64,000 bases of DNA from Sphingobacteriales bacterium. Its GTDB lineage: Bacteria; Bacteroidota; Bacteroidia; Chitinophagales; Chitinophagaceae. How positions within the stretch are numbered: the first letter of the stretch is position 1; each line of letters starts with the position of its first letter. Both the position numbers and the translations under genes were made by a program. Of this stretch, positions 18,501 to 26,194 are shown piece after piece. Under the pieces are notes generated by a model. That model was not told where the DNA came from. It saw only the letters and a program-made list of their open reading frames with translations, and searched no databases. Where the stretch lies: assembly GCA_003963365.1 (NCBI GenBank), contig RXJG01000001.1:519352-583351 (forward strand). Direction: 5' to 3'.

Positions 18501-19156
18501 TGGTCTACATAATGCGAATCGTTTGATGCAATCACTTTTACATTATACTTCCTGGCAAACTTCAACAGCACGGCATTTACTTTATCCTGCTCAGCCAACC
18601 CATGCCGTTGTAACTCCACATAATAATCTTTCTGAAAAATATTGAGCCACCATTTGAATTCATTCTCAGCCTCTTCTTCTCCTTTGTATAATATGGCCTG
18701 TGGTACCATTGCACCGAGGCAACAGGTAGTTGCAATCAATCCTTCATGGTAACGATGGATGAGTTCTTTATCAATACGGGGATATTTGCTGTACATCCCT
18801 TCAATGTAGCCAAGCGATGTAAGTTTAACAAGGTTCTTATACCCAATTTCATTTTTGGCTAAAAGAATTTGATGGCAACGTGGATCTTTTTCTTCTTTAG
18901 AAAATGTTTTTTTATGACGGTTTTCTGTAATGTAAAATTCACAGCCCACAATAGGTTTAACTTTTGGCTTGCCATCTTCACCTTTATGATTGTAGGCTTC
19001 TTTTACAAATTCAAAAACGCCAAACATATTGCCATGATCAGATATGGCTAATGCCGGCATTCCATCATTAATCGCTTTTTTATATAAGCTTTGAATGGAG
19101 GCGGCTCCATCCAATAAAGAAAATTGTGTGTGTACGTGTAAATGTGAAAACTTCAT
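15518..19156 (-). CDS. dnaE: DNA polymerase III subunit alpha
   Basis: 1212 residues. N-terminal PHP domain (HLHVHTQFSLLDG, AISDHGNMFG), palm domain with the catalytic aspartates in MPDIDTDFDDEGR near residue 420, the GPGRGSAAGS motif just before it, then the finger region, a helix-hairpin-helix, and a C-terminal OB-fold (QFRLAGLVSDAQHRIS area). Replicative polymerase core subunit. Slightly longer than the E. coli protein and complete. A 186-bp gap upstream separates it from the YhhN gene; it holds no evident motif except an imperfect -7 box (TAACTTGC). Confidence 0.97.
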   Translation of the reverse strand: MKFSHLHVHTQFSLLDGAASIQSLYKKAINDGMPALAISDHGNMFGVFEFVKEAYNHKGEDGKPKVKPIVGCEFYITENRHKKTFSKEEKDPRCHQILLAKNEIGYKNLVKLTSLGYIEGMYSKYPRIDKELIHRYHEGLIATTCCLGAMVPQAILYKGEEEAENEFKWWLNIFQKDYYVELQRHGLAEQDKVNAVLLKFARKYNVKVIASNDSHYVDQTDFNAHDILLCINTGEKLSTPALREFSDDDIHVKNKRFGFPNDQFYFKTTKEMSVVFDDLPEAIDNTNEIVDKVDLLDLKRDILLPAFPIPKEFQIHSDANLNQWEYLKHITWEGAHKRYNEITPELEERINFELFTVKTMGFAGYFLIVSDFIKAGRDKGVYIGPGRGSAAGSVVAYCIGITNIDPIKYNLLFERFLNPDRKSMPDIDTDFDDEGRQKVIDYVVDKYGKNQVAQIITYGTMAAKMSIKDVARVMDLPLPESNALAKLVPERPGIELRRVLHAPLNAKEGEKSLAERDGLGPDDLELVRKIREIYNNDSLESKVLHEAEILEGSVRNTGIHAAGIIIAPKDLTELIPVATAKDSDLWVTQIEGNIIEEAGVIKMDFLGLKTLTIIKNALELIKFNHGIEIDIDAIPLDDEKTFHLYQRGETNGTFQFESAGMQKYLRELKPDRFDDLIAMNALYRPGPLAYIPNFIDRKHGREPITYDLPDMQEFLEETYGITVYQEQVMLLSQKLAGFSKGDADVLRKAMGKKQKAVLDKMKKQFIDGATAKNHPADVLEKIWTDWEAFAQYAFNKSHSTCYAYVAYQTAYLKAHYPSEYMAAVLNNAGALEKITFFMEECRRMGLKVLGPDINESLKGFAVNKKGEIRFGLGGLKGVGEAAIESIIEERLKKGPYTTIFDLIKRVSQRSVNKKTLESLVYAGAFDCFTQFHRAQYFYKPDGDTVTGLERVIKFGNVFHTQANSTANTLFGDMQMPEITPPRLPDCMPWSLTEILDHEKEVMGIFISGHPLDNFKFEMTYYGITTIANFNEFKEAVLTHANPFRQFRLAGLVSDAQHRISRNGKQFGIFAIEDYSGKMEIPLFGEDYVKFKDHFQPGNVLFVSGSFKTRWNNEKDFEFKVNSVCLLETIKRTMTKQVQLEIHPMMVTSEMINFMEKNIKRHPGKTGLKFNITDSKAKHKITLYSVEKGIEMNDELSDYLLNNADMEVNVVTT

Positions 19157-19342
19157 ATCCTGGTTGCCCTTTACTAGTTGATTGTTGCAAGTTACTGGTT
19201 TCGGGGTTTGAAGATTTTAAAATTTAAGTTCCTGAAAATTGTTGTGGAAGGAATGTATATAAATCGTTTAATAATTTAAGGTTAATGTTACTCCTGTAAA
19301 TTGTTTGGTGAACTGCGAAGGATAACTAATTTTTGTCAACCG

Positions 19343-20008
19343 TCATTTGTCAACTTTCGCTGCAATCACCCCCCGTACAATTAAGTACTGGGCCAAAACA
19401 TAGGTGCTCATAATGACAATACCTGCAAAAGGGAAAGATTGATAGAATTTATTGATGGCCAGTAATGAATCTGAAATCACAAAGAAAAAAGCCCCGGCAA
19501 TATAAAATGTATAGGCAGATTTTTGAATTTGTTCATACAGGTTTATACATGCTGCCAGCATGGTGGATATAACTGCTGCATAGATGGCTACCGGTGTTGC
19601 TAATGCTCCCAGTTTTGGAAATAAAAACCAAACCATTCCAATGGCATAAACTGCTAATGGCAGTATTAACCACAAATTTTTCTTCAGATAAGAACCATGC
19701 TTAGAGGCTAACCTAAAAAAATAAATAATATAAAAAACATGGGTGAGCAAAAAACAAATCAATCCGGGAATAAAATACTTGTCCCACATTAAAAAAACAT
19801 CACCCAAAAAAGAAAAGAATAATCCAATTACAATAAGACGGATGGATGAAAATTTTCCGGGTGTGCTGCTGATTAATGCCAGCATAAGCAAAGGCATCAA
19901 TAATGGCTTTGCATAAAACCGAAGCGATTCATTACCGGTAACAATGATTGATAAATCAGCTGCCACTGCTAACCAGAATAACAAAAAATAAATGGCAGAC
20001 TTTTTCAT
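19343..20008 (-). CDS. YhhN/TMEM86 family membrane protein (lysoplasmalogenase-like)
   Basis: 221 residues with about eight hydrophobic helices. FSFLGDVFLMW (near residue 68) and FFVISDSLLAINKF (near 175) hold the two conserved Asp residues of the YhhN family, whose vertebrate member hydrolyses the vinyl ether bond of lysoplasmalogens. The bacterial substrate is uncertain. It begins 1 bp after the HU-like gene upstream, so the two are probably co-transcribed. Confidence 0.85.
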   Translation of the reverse strand: MKKSAIYFLLFWLAVAADLSIIVTGNESLRFYAKPLLMPLLMLALISSTPGKFSSIRLIVIGLFFSFLGDVFLMWDKYFIPGLICFLLTHVFYIIYFFRLASKHGSYLKKNLWLILPLAVYAIGMVWFLFPKLGALATPVAIYAAVISTMLAACINLYEQIQKSAYTFYIAGAFFFVISDSLLAINKFYQSFPFAGIVIMSTYVLAQYLIVRGVIAAKVDK

Positions 20009-20009
20009 T

Positions 20010-20954
20010 TTATTTTTTTAACCGTGCTATAGGTCTAACCAGTGGTTTGAACAGACGGGCTAAAGAATCAATAACCCTAGTTGAATCTGTTAATGAACCA
20101 TTGATGGGCATAAGTACATTAAAATGAGTGGAATCCTGCACTTCAACAAACACTTTATGCCCGTAACTGGTTAACTCTTTCTGTCTTGCGTTAGCACTTT
20201 TAGCATAAGTATATTGACGGAGCTGTACTGCATAGGCATAAACAACCGAGTCTGGAATGGCGGCTATGGAAGTCCGCCTGGTTACCAGTGTATCTGTTTT
20301 TTTTACAGATGCTGTATCGGTTGCTTTATTTACTGTATTTGAGGTATCAGAAGTGGAGGATTCATTTGATATAGCGGCATTTTCCTTTTGACCTTTATTG
20401 GCCAATACAAAATAATATATACCCCAACCAGCAATAGCCAGTACTAAAACGGTGGCTAAAAGAATTAACCATTTTTTTGAAGTACGTCTCAAACCTTCCT
20501 CATAATCAAACTCTTTTTCAATAGATGAAAAGTTGGGTTCCTCAATTGTTTTATCTCTCAGTTTATGTTCAGCAGGAGCAGTTTCCAGTTTGGCAGGAAT
20601 GATTTGTCCGGCAGTAAATTGAATACCATCTCTTGTTTTATTTAATGAGCCTATACCGGGAATAATAAATGGTTTACCAATATTCAGTAATTGTTTGCCG
20701 GTAGATAGAAAAGTATCAAGGTCACTTATTGCCAAAGGTTTCATTTTACCAGTCGTTTTCACGAGATGATTTACCAGCTCGGTATCATCCTGTGCCTTTA
20801 AATCGGGGGTAAACTGTATAGCATTGGGTAATAATGAGGGGTCTGCTTTATCATAAATATTAACCGCTGGGTCAAGTGTAAAATGTCCAATTCCGGGAAG
20901 CGTAAGTTTTTTGGTTTCGTATAAAAAAAGAGATAGACTTTCCTGTACTTTCAT
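20010..20954 (-). CDS. Membrane-anchored HU (CCDC81-type) and SPOR-like protein
   Basis: 314 residues. Two N-terminal modules have the PGIGHF and PGIGSL turns of CCDC81-type HU domains (about residues 1-60 and 75-125), which in Bacteroidota are thought to act in the cell as DNA- or protein-binding units. A single membrane helix (WLILLATVLVLAIAGWGIYY, about residue 165-187) is followed by a Ser/Thr-rich linker and a C-terminal SPOR-like region (about 240-314) that would lie in the periplasm and bind peptidoglycan. A role in cell division or envelope organisation is inference. Followed at 1 bp by the YhhN gene. Confidence 0.8.
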   Translation of the reverse strand: MKVQESLSLFLYETKKLTLPGIGHFTLDPAVNIYDKADPSLLPNAIQFTPDLKAQDDTELVNHLVKTTGKMKPLAISDLDTFLSTGKQLLNIGKPFIIPGIGSLNKTRDGIQFTAGQIIPAKLETAPAEHKLRDKTIEEPNFSSIEKEFDYEEGLRRTSKKWLILLATVLVLAIAGWGIYYFVLANKGQKENAAISNESSTSDTSNTVNKATDTASVKKTDTLVTRRTSIAAIPDSVVYAYAVQLRQYTYAKSANARQKELTSYGHKVFVEVQDSTHFNVLMPINGSLTDSTRVIDSLARLFKPLVRPIARLKK

Positions 20955-21091
20955 TTTGTTGGTTTGTAATTCTTCCGGCCATCAACGGCGGGAAAAAGGT
21001 TGTTTCATAAGCATAATAACAGAACAAATTTAATGGAATCAAAATGAATTCCATAATTAATTCCCCTTTTAAGAATCGCTTTTATTAAACG

Positions 21092-21099
21092 TACTTTTG
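21092..21099 (+). promoter_or_regulatory. Putative -7 box of the 21115 gene
   Basis: TACTTTTG matches TAnnTTTG exactly, 15 bp before the ATG, in the gap between divergent genes. It implies a very short leader. No -33 TTG is evident. Confidence 0.4.
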
Positions 21100-21114
21100 C
21101 CGGAAATAAATTAA

Positions 21115-21426
21115 ATGCTGAGTACAGACGAAAAAGATTTTATCAAATACTGGGAAGAAAACCGGGAGAAGAACAAACACTGGACCAATCATCTTAAAAC
21201 CGGTATTATGTATGGGTTAATATTTGCCCTGCCAATCCTTATTAATTATCTATCCGGGTGGTTTACCAATATCCGGTTTAACTTACCGGGTACGCTGTTG
21301 TTTATTAGTATTGCGGTGGCGGCCGTTGTTTTTTTCTTCGCCTTTTTTTATCAACGGTACCGTTGGGAAAGAAATGAACAACTGTATGATGAACTTAGGG
21401 CGAAAGAAAAAAAAAGTAATAACTAA
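21115..21426 (+). CDS. Small two-helix membrane protein
   Basis: 103 residues, not recognised as a named family. A charged N-terminal stretch (DEKDFIKYWEENREKNKHW) precedes two membrane helices at about 30-48 and 57-80, and the C-terminus is charged again (YQRYRWERNEQLYDELRAKE). Both tails are probably cytoplasmic. The start is supported by the promoter-like box just upstream, and a 66-bp gap leads to the FKBP gene in the same direction. Confidence 0.7.
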   Translation: MLSTDEKDFIKYWEENREKNKHWTNHLKTGIMYGLIFALPILINYLSGWFTNIRFNLPGTLLFISIAVAAVVFFFAFFYQRYRWERNEQLYDELRAKEKKSNN

Positions 21427-21470
21427 CGCATCGGTTTACCTGCTACATCAATCATTTAAACTGATTAGAT

Positions 21471-21478
21471 TATATTTG
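21471..21478 (+). promoter_or_regulatory. Putative -7 box of the FKBP gene
   Basis: TATATTTG fits TAnnTTTG and is 14 bp before the start codon, again predicting a short or nearly leaderless transcript. No -33 element is clear. Confidence 0.4.
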
Positions 21479-21492
21479 TAAAAATAATATCC

Positions 21493-21984
21493 ATGATAAA
21501 AAAATTATTGCCGGCCTTTGCAGCACTTTTAATAGTAATTTTTTACTCTTCCTGCAGGGTTATAGATAATGGCTGTGGGTTTGTACTTGATCCCGCCATT
21601 AAAGCACCCGATTCTGAAATTGTACGCCTGGATAAATTCATTACGGATAACGGAATTACAGGCTTCACCAAACATTCCAGTGGATTATATTACAAGATTA
21701 CAAACCCGGGAACAGGAAACTTTCCTGATCAGTGTAATTTAGTGGGAGTAACCTATACCGGCAAATTAACCAATGGAACTGTTTTCGATGCGTCAGCCAC
21801 TACAGTATATCTTTCTTTAAAGGATTTAATTTTAGGCTGGCGGGTTGGTTTACCTTTAATAAAATCCGGTGGTTCTATTCAACTTTATATTCCGCCTGAT
21901 TTTGGATATGGCAATAAGGCTAGTGGTTCAATTCCGGCCAATTCAATCCTTTATTTTGATGTAAGTTTAAATGCAGTAAAATAA
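21493..21984 (+). CDS. FKBP-type peptidyl-prolyl isomerase lipoprotein
   Basis: 163 residues. The signal peptide ends in a lipobox (FYSSC, Cys at about residue 21), so it should be a lipid-anchored envelope protein. The FKBP fold covers about 65-160: VGVTYTGKLTNGTVFDAS, then LILGWRVGLPLIKSGG, IPPDFGYGNKASGSIPANSIL and a final strand (each piece shortened). It would speed up prolyl isomerisation in exported proteins. A terminator follows 20 bp after the stop. Confidence 0.92.
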   Translation: MIKKLLPAFAALLIVIFYSSCRVIDNGCGFVLDPAIKAPDSEIVRLDKFITDNGITGFTKHSSGLYYKITNPGTGNFPDQCNLVGVTYTGKLTNGTVFDASATTVYLSLKDLILGWRVGLPLIKSGGSIQLYIPPDFGYGNKASGSIPANSILYFDVSLNAVK

Positions 21985-22003
21985 TTTGTTCTTAGCCAAC
22001 TGG

Positions 22004-22037
22004 TTTGCCCCGGAGTAATTATTGCTTCGGGCTTTTT
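22004..22037 (+). terminator. Terminator of the FKBP gene
   Basis: GCCCCGGAG and CTTCGGGC form an imperfect GC-rich stem around TAATTATTG, directly followed by a T6 run. It ends the FKBP transcript and overlaps the artificial 5' extension of the serine dehydratase frame. Confidence 0.75.
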
Positions 22038-22061
22038 TATACTTTTACAAAAACACATCAC

Positions 22062-23489
22062 TTGCCACACGAACCGATTTCAGTTTTTGATATGTTTAAA
22101 ATAGGCGTGGGGCCATCCAGTTCTCACACCCTTGGGCCATGGAGGGCTGCCCAGCGTTTTCTCCAAACTATTGAAGATAATAACCGCCTGCAGGATGTAG
22201 TAAATGTGGAAGTTTTATTATATGGATCGCTGGCTAAAACCGGCAAAGGCCATGGAACTGATATTGCTATTTTATTAGGTTTAAGCGGAGATGACCCGGT
22301 AACCTTTGATGTACACAACATCAACAGCAAAATAGAGGATATTAAAAACATGAAGAAATTATTGCTGCATGGTAAACATGAAATAGACTTTGACTACGGG
22401 GAGGATTTAGATTTTTTAATGAATGAGTCTTTACCCTATCATCCCAATGCGGTTACTTTCCTGGCTACATTTAATAATAATGATAAAATTGCCGAAACTT
22501 ATTTCAGTATTGGCGGCGGCTTTGTTAAAAAAGAAGGAGAGGAGAATGGAGCAAAGGATGTGGTTCAGTTGCCTTTTCCTATAGATACTGCTAATGACCT
22601 GCTGCACTGGTGTATGAAAACCGGCATGAGCATTAATGAAGTGGTGATGGAAAATGAAAATGCCTGGCGTAACGATGCTGATACAAAAGCAGGAGTATTG
22701 AATATATGGAAAGTGATGAAAGAATGTATATACAGGGGATGTCATGCAAATGGTGAACTGCCCGGGGGGTTACATGTTAAACGAAGAGCAGCAGAACTCA
22801 ATAAAAAGTTGATGAGAAACCGGACTTATAAAGATTACCATTCATGGCTGGCAACAATACGACAAGGAGGAAAGGATTTTGCTTACATTCTGGATTGGGT
22901 AAGTTGTTTTGCACTGGCAGTAAATGAAGAGAATGCTTCGTTTGGAAGAGTGGTAACAGCACCTACTAACGGTGCCGCCGGAGTGATTCCGGCAGTGCTG
23001 CAATACTATGTTGTATTTTGCGATGGACATAAAGACGAAAAGATCATCCAGTTTTTATTAACGGCTGCCGAAGTGGGCAGTATATTTAAAAAAGGTTCTA
23101 CCATATCTGCAGCCATGGGCGGGTGCCAGGCTGAGATAGGAGTATCATCAGCAATGGCAGCTGCTGCATTAACGGAATGCATGGGCGGTACACAAAAACA
23201 AACATTAATGGCTGCTGAAATAGCCATGGAACATCATCTTGGATTAACCTGCGATCCTATTGCCGGGTTAGTTCAGGTTCCCTGTATTGAAAGAAATACT
23301 ATGGGTGCTATTAAAGCCATCACCGCTTCTCAATTAGCTTTACAAAGTACTCCTGATTTTGCCAAAGTATCATTGGATGCAGTAGTAAAAACTATGTGGG
23401 ACACAGCCAAAGACATGAGTTTTAAATATAAGGAAACAGCAGAAGGCGGCCTGGCAATAAATATACCTATCTCCCTGCCAGAGTGCTGA
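22062..23489 (+). CDS. sdaA: L-serine ammonia-lyase (iron-sulfur, single chain)
   Basis: 475 residues. I take the TTG at 22062 as start ([15 protein letters not shown]); the open frame goes on to 22005 but that part is a terminator hairpin. The N-terminal half has [21 protein letters not shown], the regulatory domain; the C-terminal half has the Fe-S cysteines in [22 protein letters not shown] and [18 protein letters not shown]. It converts L-serine to pyruvate and ammonia with a 4Fe-4S cluster. No neighbour suggests a dedicated pathway. Confidence 0.95.
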   Translation: MPHEPISVFDMFKIGVGPSSSHTLGPWRAAQRFLQTIEDNNRLQDVVNVEVLLYGSLAKTGKGHGTDIAILLGLSGDDPVTFDVHNINSKIEDIKNMKKLLLHGKHEIDFDYGEDLDFLMNESLPYHPNAVTFLATFNNNDKIAETYFSIGGGFVKKEGEENGAKDVVQLPFPIDTANDLLHWCMKTGMSINEVVMENENAWRNDADTKAGVLNIWKVMKECIYRGCHANGELPGGLHVKRRAAELNKKLMRNRTYKDYHSWLATIRQGGKDFAYILDWVSCFALAVNEENASFGRVVTAPTNGAAGVIPAVLQYYVVFCDGHKDEKIIQFLLTAAEVGSIFKKGSTISAAMGGCQAEIGVSSAMAAAALTECMGGTQKQTLMAAEIAMEHHLGLTCDPIAGLVQVPCIERNTMGAIKAITASQLALQSTPDFAKVSLDAVVKTMWDTAKDMSFKYKETAEGGLAINIPISLPEC

Positions 23490-23607
23490 TAAATTCACCG
23501 CAATTAATTATCCTCATTTCCGCTGGTATAATTATTCATATACTGATATGAGCAAAGTCAGCCCGTCGATATTTCAAATAGGCTACCTTTTTGTCAAATT
23601 TTAAATC

Positions 23608-24015
23608 ATGAAACAATATCACATTATATCCCGGATAGCTATTTATATCCTGTCAATTGTAACCATTGCAGTGGGAGTATTTCATATCAAATACCCGCAT
23701 GATTTATTAGTTTATGTTCCCACTTTTTTACCGGGTGGTATCACCTGGGCTTATGTAGTGGGTGCCTGTTTTGTTTTAACAGGTCTTTCTTTTATGTTTA
23801 ACCAATATGTAAAATTCACCAGTTACCTGTTAGCCTTCTGGCTGGTAATTTTTATTCTTACTATCCATTTGCCAAATGCATTAAACGCATCCAATGTTGA
23901 AATGCAGCATGCGGCATGGATCAATGTATTAAAAGATACGGCTATTGCTGCATTTGCCCTTCACATCGGAGCCGGTGCTTTTCATCAGCATTTTCAACTG
24001 GAAAACAGCGATTAG
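23608..24015 (+). CDS. DoxX-like four-helix membrane protein
   Basis: 135 residues with four membrane helices and a short polar C-terminus, the general form of DoxX/DoxD-like proteins. Conserved-looking elements are VFHIKYPHDLLVYVPTFLPGG and HLPNALNA. Exact family unsure; function of such proteins mostly unknown. A hairpin with a 16-bp stem follows at 24042. Confidence 0.7.
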   Translation: MKQYHIISRIAIYILSIVTIAVGVFHIKYPHDLLVYVPTFLPGGITWAYVVGACFVLTGLSFMFNQYVKFTSYLLAFWLVIFILTIHLPNALNASNVEMQHAAWINVLKDTAIAAFALHIGAGAFHQHFQLENSD

Positions 24016-24041
24016 CAGGTCACACCTTCTTATATAAATAC

Positions 24042-24084
24042 GCAGGAGTGATTAATTTTCTGTTACAGAATTAATCGCTTCTGC
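24042..24084 (+). terminator. Long stem-loop after the DoxX-like gene
   Basis: GCAGGAGTGATTAATT (24042-24057) pairs with AATTAATCGCTTCTGC (24069-24084) over 16 bp with two G-U wobbles. The right-hand flank is only moderately T-rich, so it may be a terminator or a stability element. It occupies most of the gap to the next gene, 13 bp ahead of its ATG. Confidence 0.5.
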
Positions 24085-24097
24085 CTATCTTCATTTT

Positions 24098-25090
24098 ATG
24101 GCTGATATAACCACCCCTTTTGGGTTACAGCGGTTTCAATATTTCCTTCAGCAATTGCAAGTCATTCTATCTGCTGCGGACAATGAGGAAAATCCTGCTT
24201 TATATTTTTACCAGCAAAATGCCCGTACACCATTGTTTATGTTAGAGGCATTAAGCCGTGTTTACAGGAATATTCACAATAGTAAACGGTTTATTAAACT
24301 GCAAATGCGGTTTAAACAACTGGAAGACTTGCTGGGGGCAGTTGATTATTATGATGGGTTTTATAAAGAGTTTACTGCCAGCAAAGCTGTGCCGGATAAT
24401 ATTATCACTTTCCTGCTCAGTAAAAAAAACGAAAACCTTGACTTGTTAAAGAATATACTAATAACTGATAAATGGCCGGGGGCGGATAGTACCCGGCTAA
24501 AAAAAATTCAGGAAAAATTAGAAAGTGCAGATTGGTTAACTGAAACAGCAGAAGGTGAAGAAATAAAAAAGTATTACCAAAAAAGCATCAGTCATATTAA
24601 TGAACACATAGTTGATAACAAAATCAATTTTGATGATGTGGAAACAGATGTGCATGAGCTGCGTCGTGAATTACGCTGGTTAAGTATTTATCCACAGGCC
24701 CTCAGGGGCTTAATGCAATTGGTTCCCACTGCTGAATCGCCTGGATACCTGGACAAGTATTTAACAGGTGAAGTAATAAACTCCCCCTTCAATAAAATGC
24801 CAGGTGGTAGTGCATTGAAATATCATATTCATCTTAGTCAAAATTATTTTTATGCGTTAAGCTGGCTCATCGCTGAATTGGGTAAGCTGAAAGATTCCGG
24901 TCTTAGGATATTGGTGGTAACAGAAGCATTAATGCATACTAAAAAAATAAATCGTAAGCAGGCGGAAATAGAATCACTCGAAATGCTGGGCGATGGCCAA
25001 ATGCCACTGGAACAAATTTTAGTGAAAGCCAAAAAATTAAGTGAACTATTTTTTAGTGAAAAGATCATTGATCATTTAGTAGTATCCTGA
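24098..25090 (+). CDS. Hypothetical helical protein with a CHAD-like segment
   Basis: 330 residues, helical, cytoplasmic. Not clearly recognised. Around residue 184-206, DVHELRRELRWLSIYPQALRG resembles the HxxRRxLRRxR part of CHAD domains, which bind polyphosphate or other acidic ligands; the rest has long amphipathic helices. The stop lies 1 bp before the ornithine cyclodeaminase-like gene, so the two are a translational pair. A joint function cannot be deduced. Confidence 0.65.
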   Translation: MADITTPFGLQRFQYFLQQLQVILSAADNEENPALYFYQQNARTPLFMLEALSRVYRNIHNSKRFIKLQMRFKQLEDLLGAVDYYDGFYKEFTASKAVPDNIITFLLSKKNENLDLLKNILITDKWPGADSTRLKKIQEKLESADWLTETAEGEEIKKYYQKSISHINEHIVDNKINFDDVETDVHELRRELRWLSIYPQALRGLMQLVPTAESPGYLDKYLTGEVINSPFNKMPGGSALKYHIHLSQNYFYALSWLIAELGKLKDSGLRILVVTEALMHTKKINRKQAEIESLEMLGDGQMPLEQILVKAKKLSELFFSEKIIDHLVVS

Positions 25091-25091
25091 T

Positions 25092-26048
25092 ATGTCAATC
25101 CCATTTATTGATAATAGAAAAATAGATGAACTGCTTCCCATGAGGGAATGCATCGTTGTAATGGAGGATATGTTCCGGTCACTGGCTCATAAAACCACCG
25201 GCCAGCCTTTGCGTTCCATTATGTGGCTGCCCGGCAAAAAAGGATTGCTGGGAATGATGCCGGGCTATGCAGTTGAAAAAGGGATCATGGGAATAAAAGT
25301 GATCAGTGTGTTTCATGGTAACAAACAAAATGGGTTGCCCTCACACCAGGGAATAGTGATGTTACTCGATGCCGGCAATGGAACCCCACTCATGTTACTG
25401 GATGCAAAAGAAATTACTTCAATACGTACTGCTGCAGCCAGTGCGGTTGCCACCAAATTTTTGGCAAATGATAAAGCAGAAAGCCTTGCTATTATTGGTT
25501 CCGGTGAACAGGCTGAACGGCATATAGAAGCTATTTGCCAGGTGAGAAATATCAGTCAAATAAATGTATGGAGCCGCAATCGGCAAAATGCAGAGGAATT
25601 AGCTGAAAAACTTAAACTAAAGTATTCAGCACCCTTCAATGTAGTTGGTTCTGCTAAAGAAGCTGTAAAAGATGCCGATATAATTTGTACAGTTACATCA
25701 GCTTCTCAACCGGTAATTGCATATGATTGGATAAAACCCGGAGCACACATAAATGCTGTTGGTGCCTGTACTCCTAATGCACAGGAAATTGATGCAGCTA
25801 TTATGATGAATGCAAAATTATATTGCGATTGTTACGAATCTGTTTTTAACGAACCGGGAGATTTTTTAATACCCTTTCAGCAGGGATTGATCACTAAAGA
25901 AAAAATTACGGGAGAATTAAGTGAAGTAATTACCGGTACAAAACCCGGCCGGCAAAAGCAAATAGAAATCACTCTCTATAAATCTCTGGGAATTGCAGCT
26001 CAGGACATCTTTTCTGCCTGTCACATATATCAAAAATTACTATCCTGA
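25092..26048 (+). CDS. Ornithine cyclodeaminase / mu-crystallin family protein
   Basis: 318 residues. LDAKEITSIRTAAASAVATK is the family motif around the substrate-binding Arg, and AIIGSGEQAERHIEA is the NAD(P)-binding turn (about residue 138). CTVTSASQPVI and HINAVGACTPNAQEID also match the family. Members act as ornithine cyclodeaminase, alanine dehydrogenase, ketimine reductase or lysine/proline-type cyclases, so the substrate is open. Tightly behind the CHAD-like gene (1 bp). Confidence 0.9.
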   Translation: MSIPFIDNRKIDELLPMRECIVVMEDMFRSLAHKTTGQPLRSIMWLPGKKGLLGMMPGYAVEKGIMGIKVISVFHGNKQNGLPSHQGIVMLLDAGNGTPLMLLDAKEITSIRTAAASAVATKFLANDKAESLAIIGSGEQAERHIEAICQVRNISQINVWSRNRQNAEELAEKLKLKYSAPFNVVGSAKEAVKDADIICTVTSASQPVIAYDWIKPGAHINAVGACTPNAQEIDAAIMMNAKLYCDCYESVFNEPGDFLIPFQQGLITKEKITGELSEVITGTKPGRQKQIEITLYKSLGIAAQDIFSACHIYQKLLS

Positions 26049-26136
26049 TTGTTGAATCTTTGGGAAAATTTAGCAATTATTATTGAAGTAAATCTGGTTG
26101 GCACTGTTTCTTTGCGCAATCAAATTAATGTTCAGC

Positions 26137-26164
26137 TTTGTTGAATATTAGTTTAATACATTTG
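26137..26164 (+). promoter_or_regulatory. Putative promoter of the type I export operon
   Basis: TTTG at 26137-26140 and TACATTTG at 26157-26164 match the Bacteroidota -33/-7 pattern with a 16-bp spacer. It lies just before the ATG at 26195 and covers the TTG at 26138, which therefore should not be the translation start. Confidence 0.5.
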
Positions 26165-26194
26165 CAGTTAACTTTCTTTAACAAATTTGAACTG

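Noticed and set aside
22005..22061. Upstream start for L-serine dehydratase
   Set aside because: The stretch is the terminator of the FKBP gene, and homologues begin close to [10 protein letters not shown].
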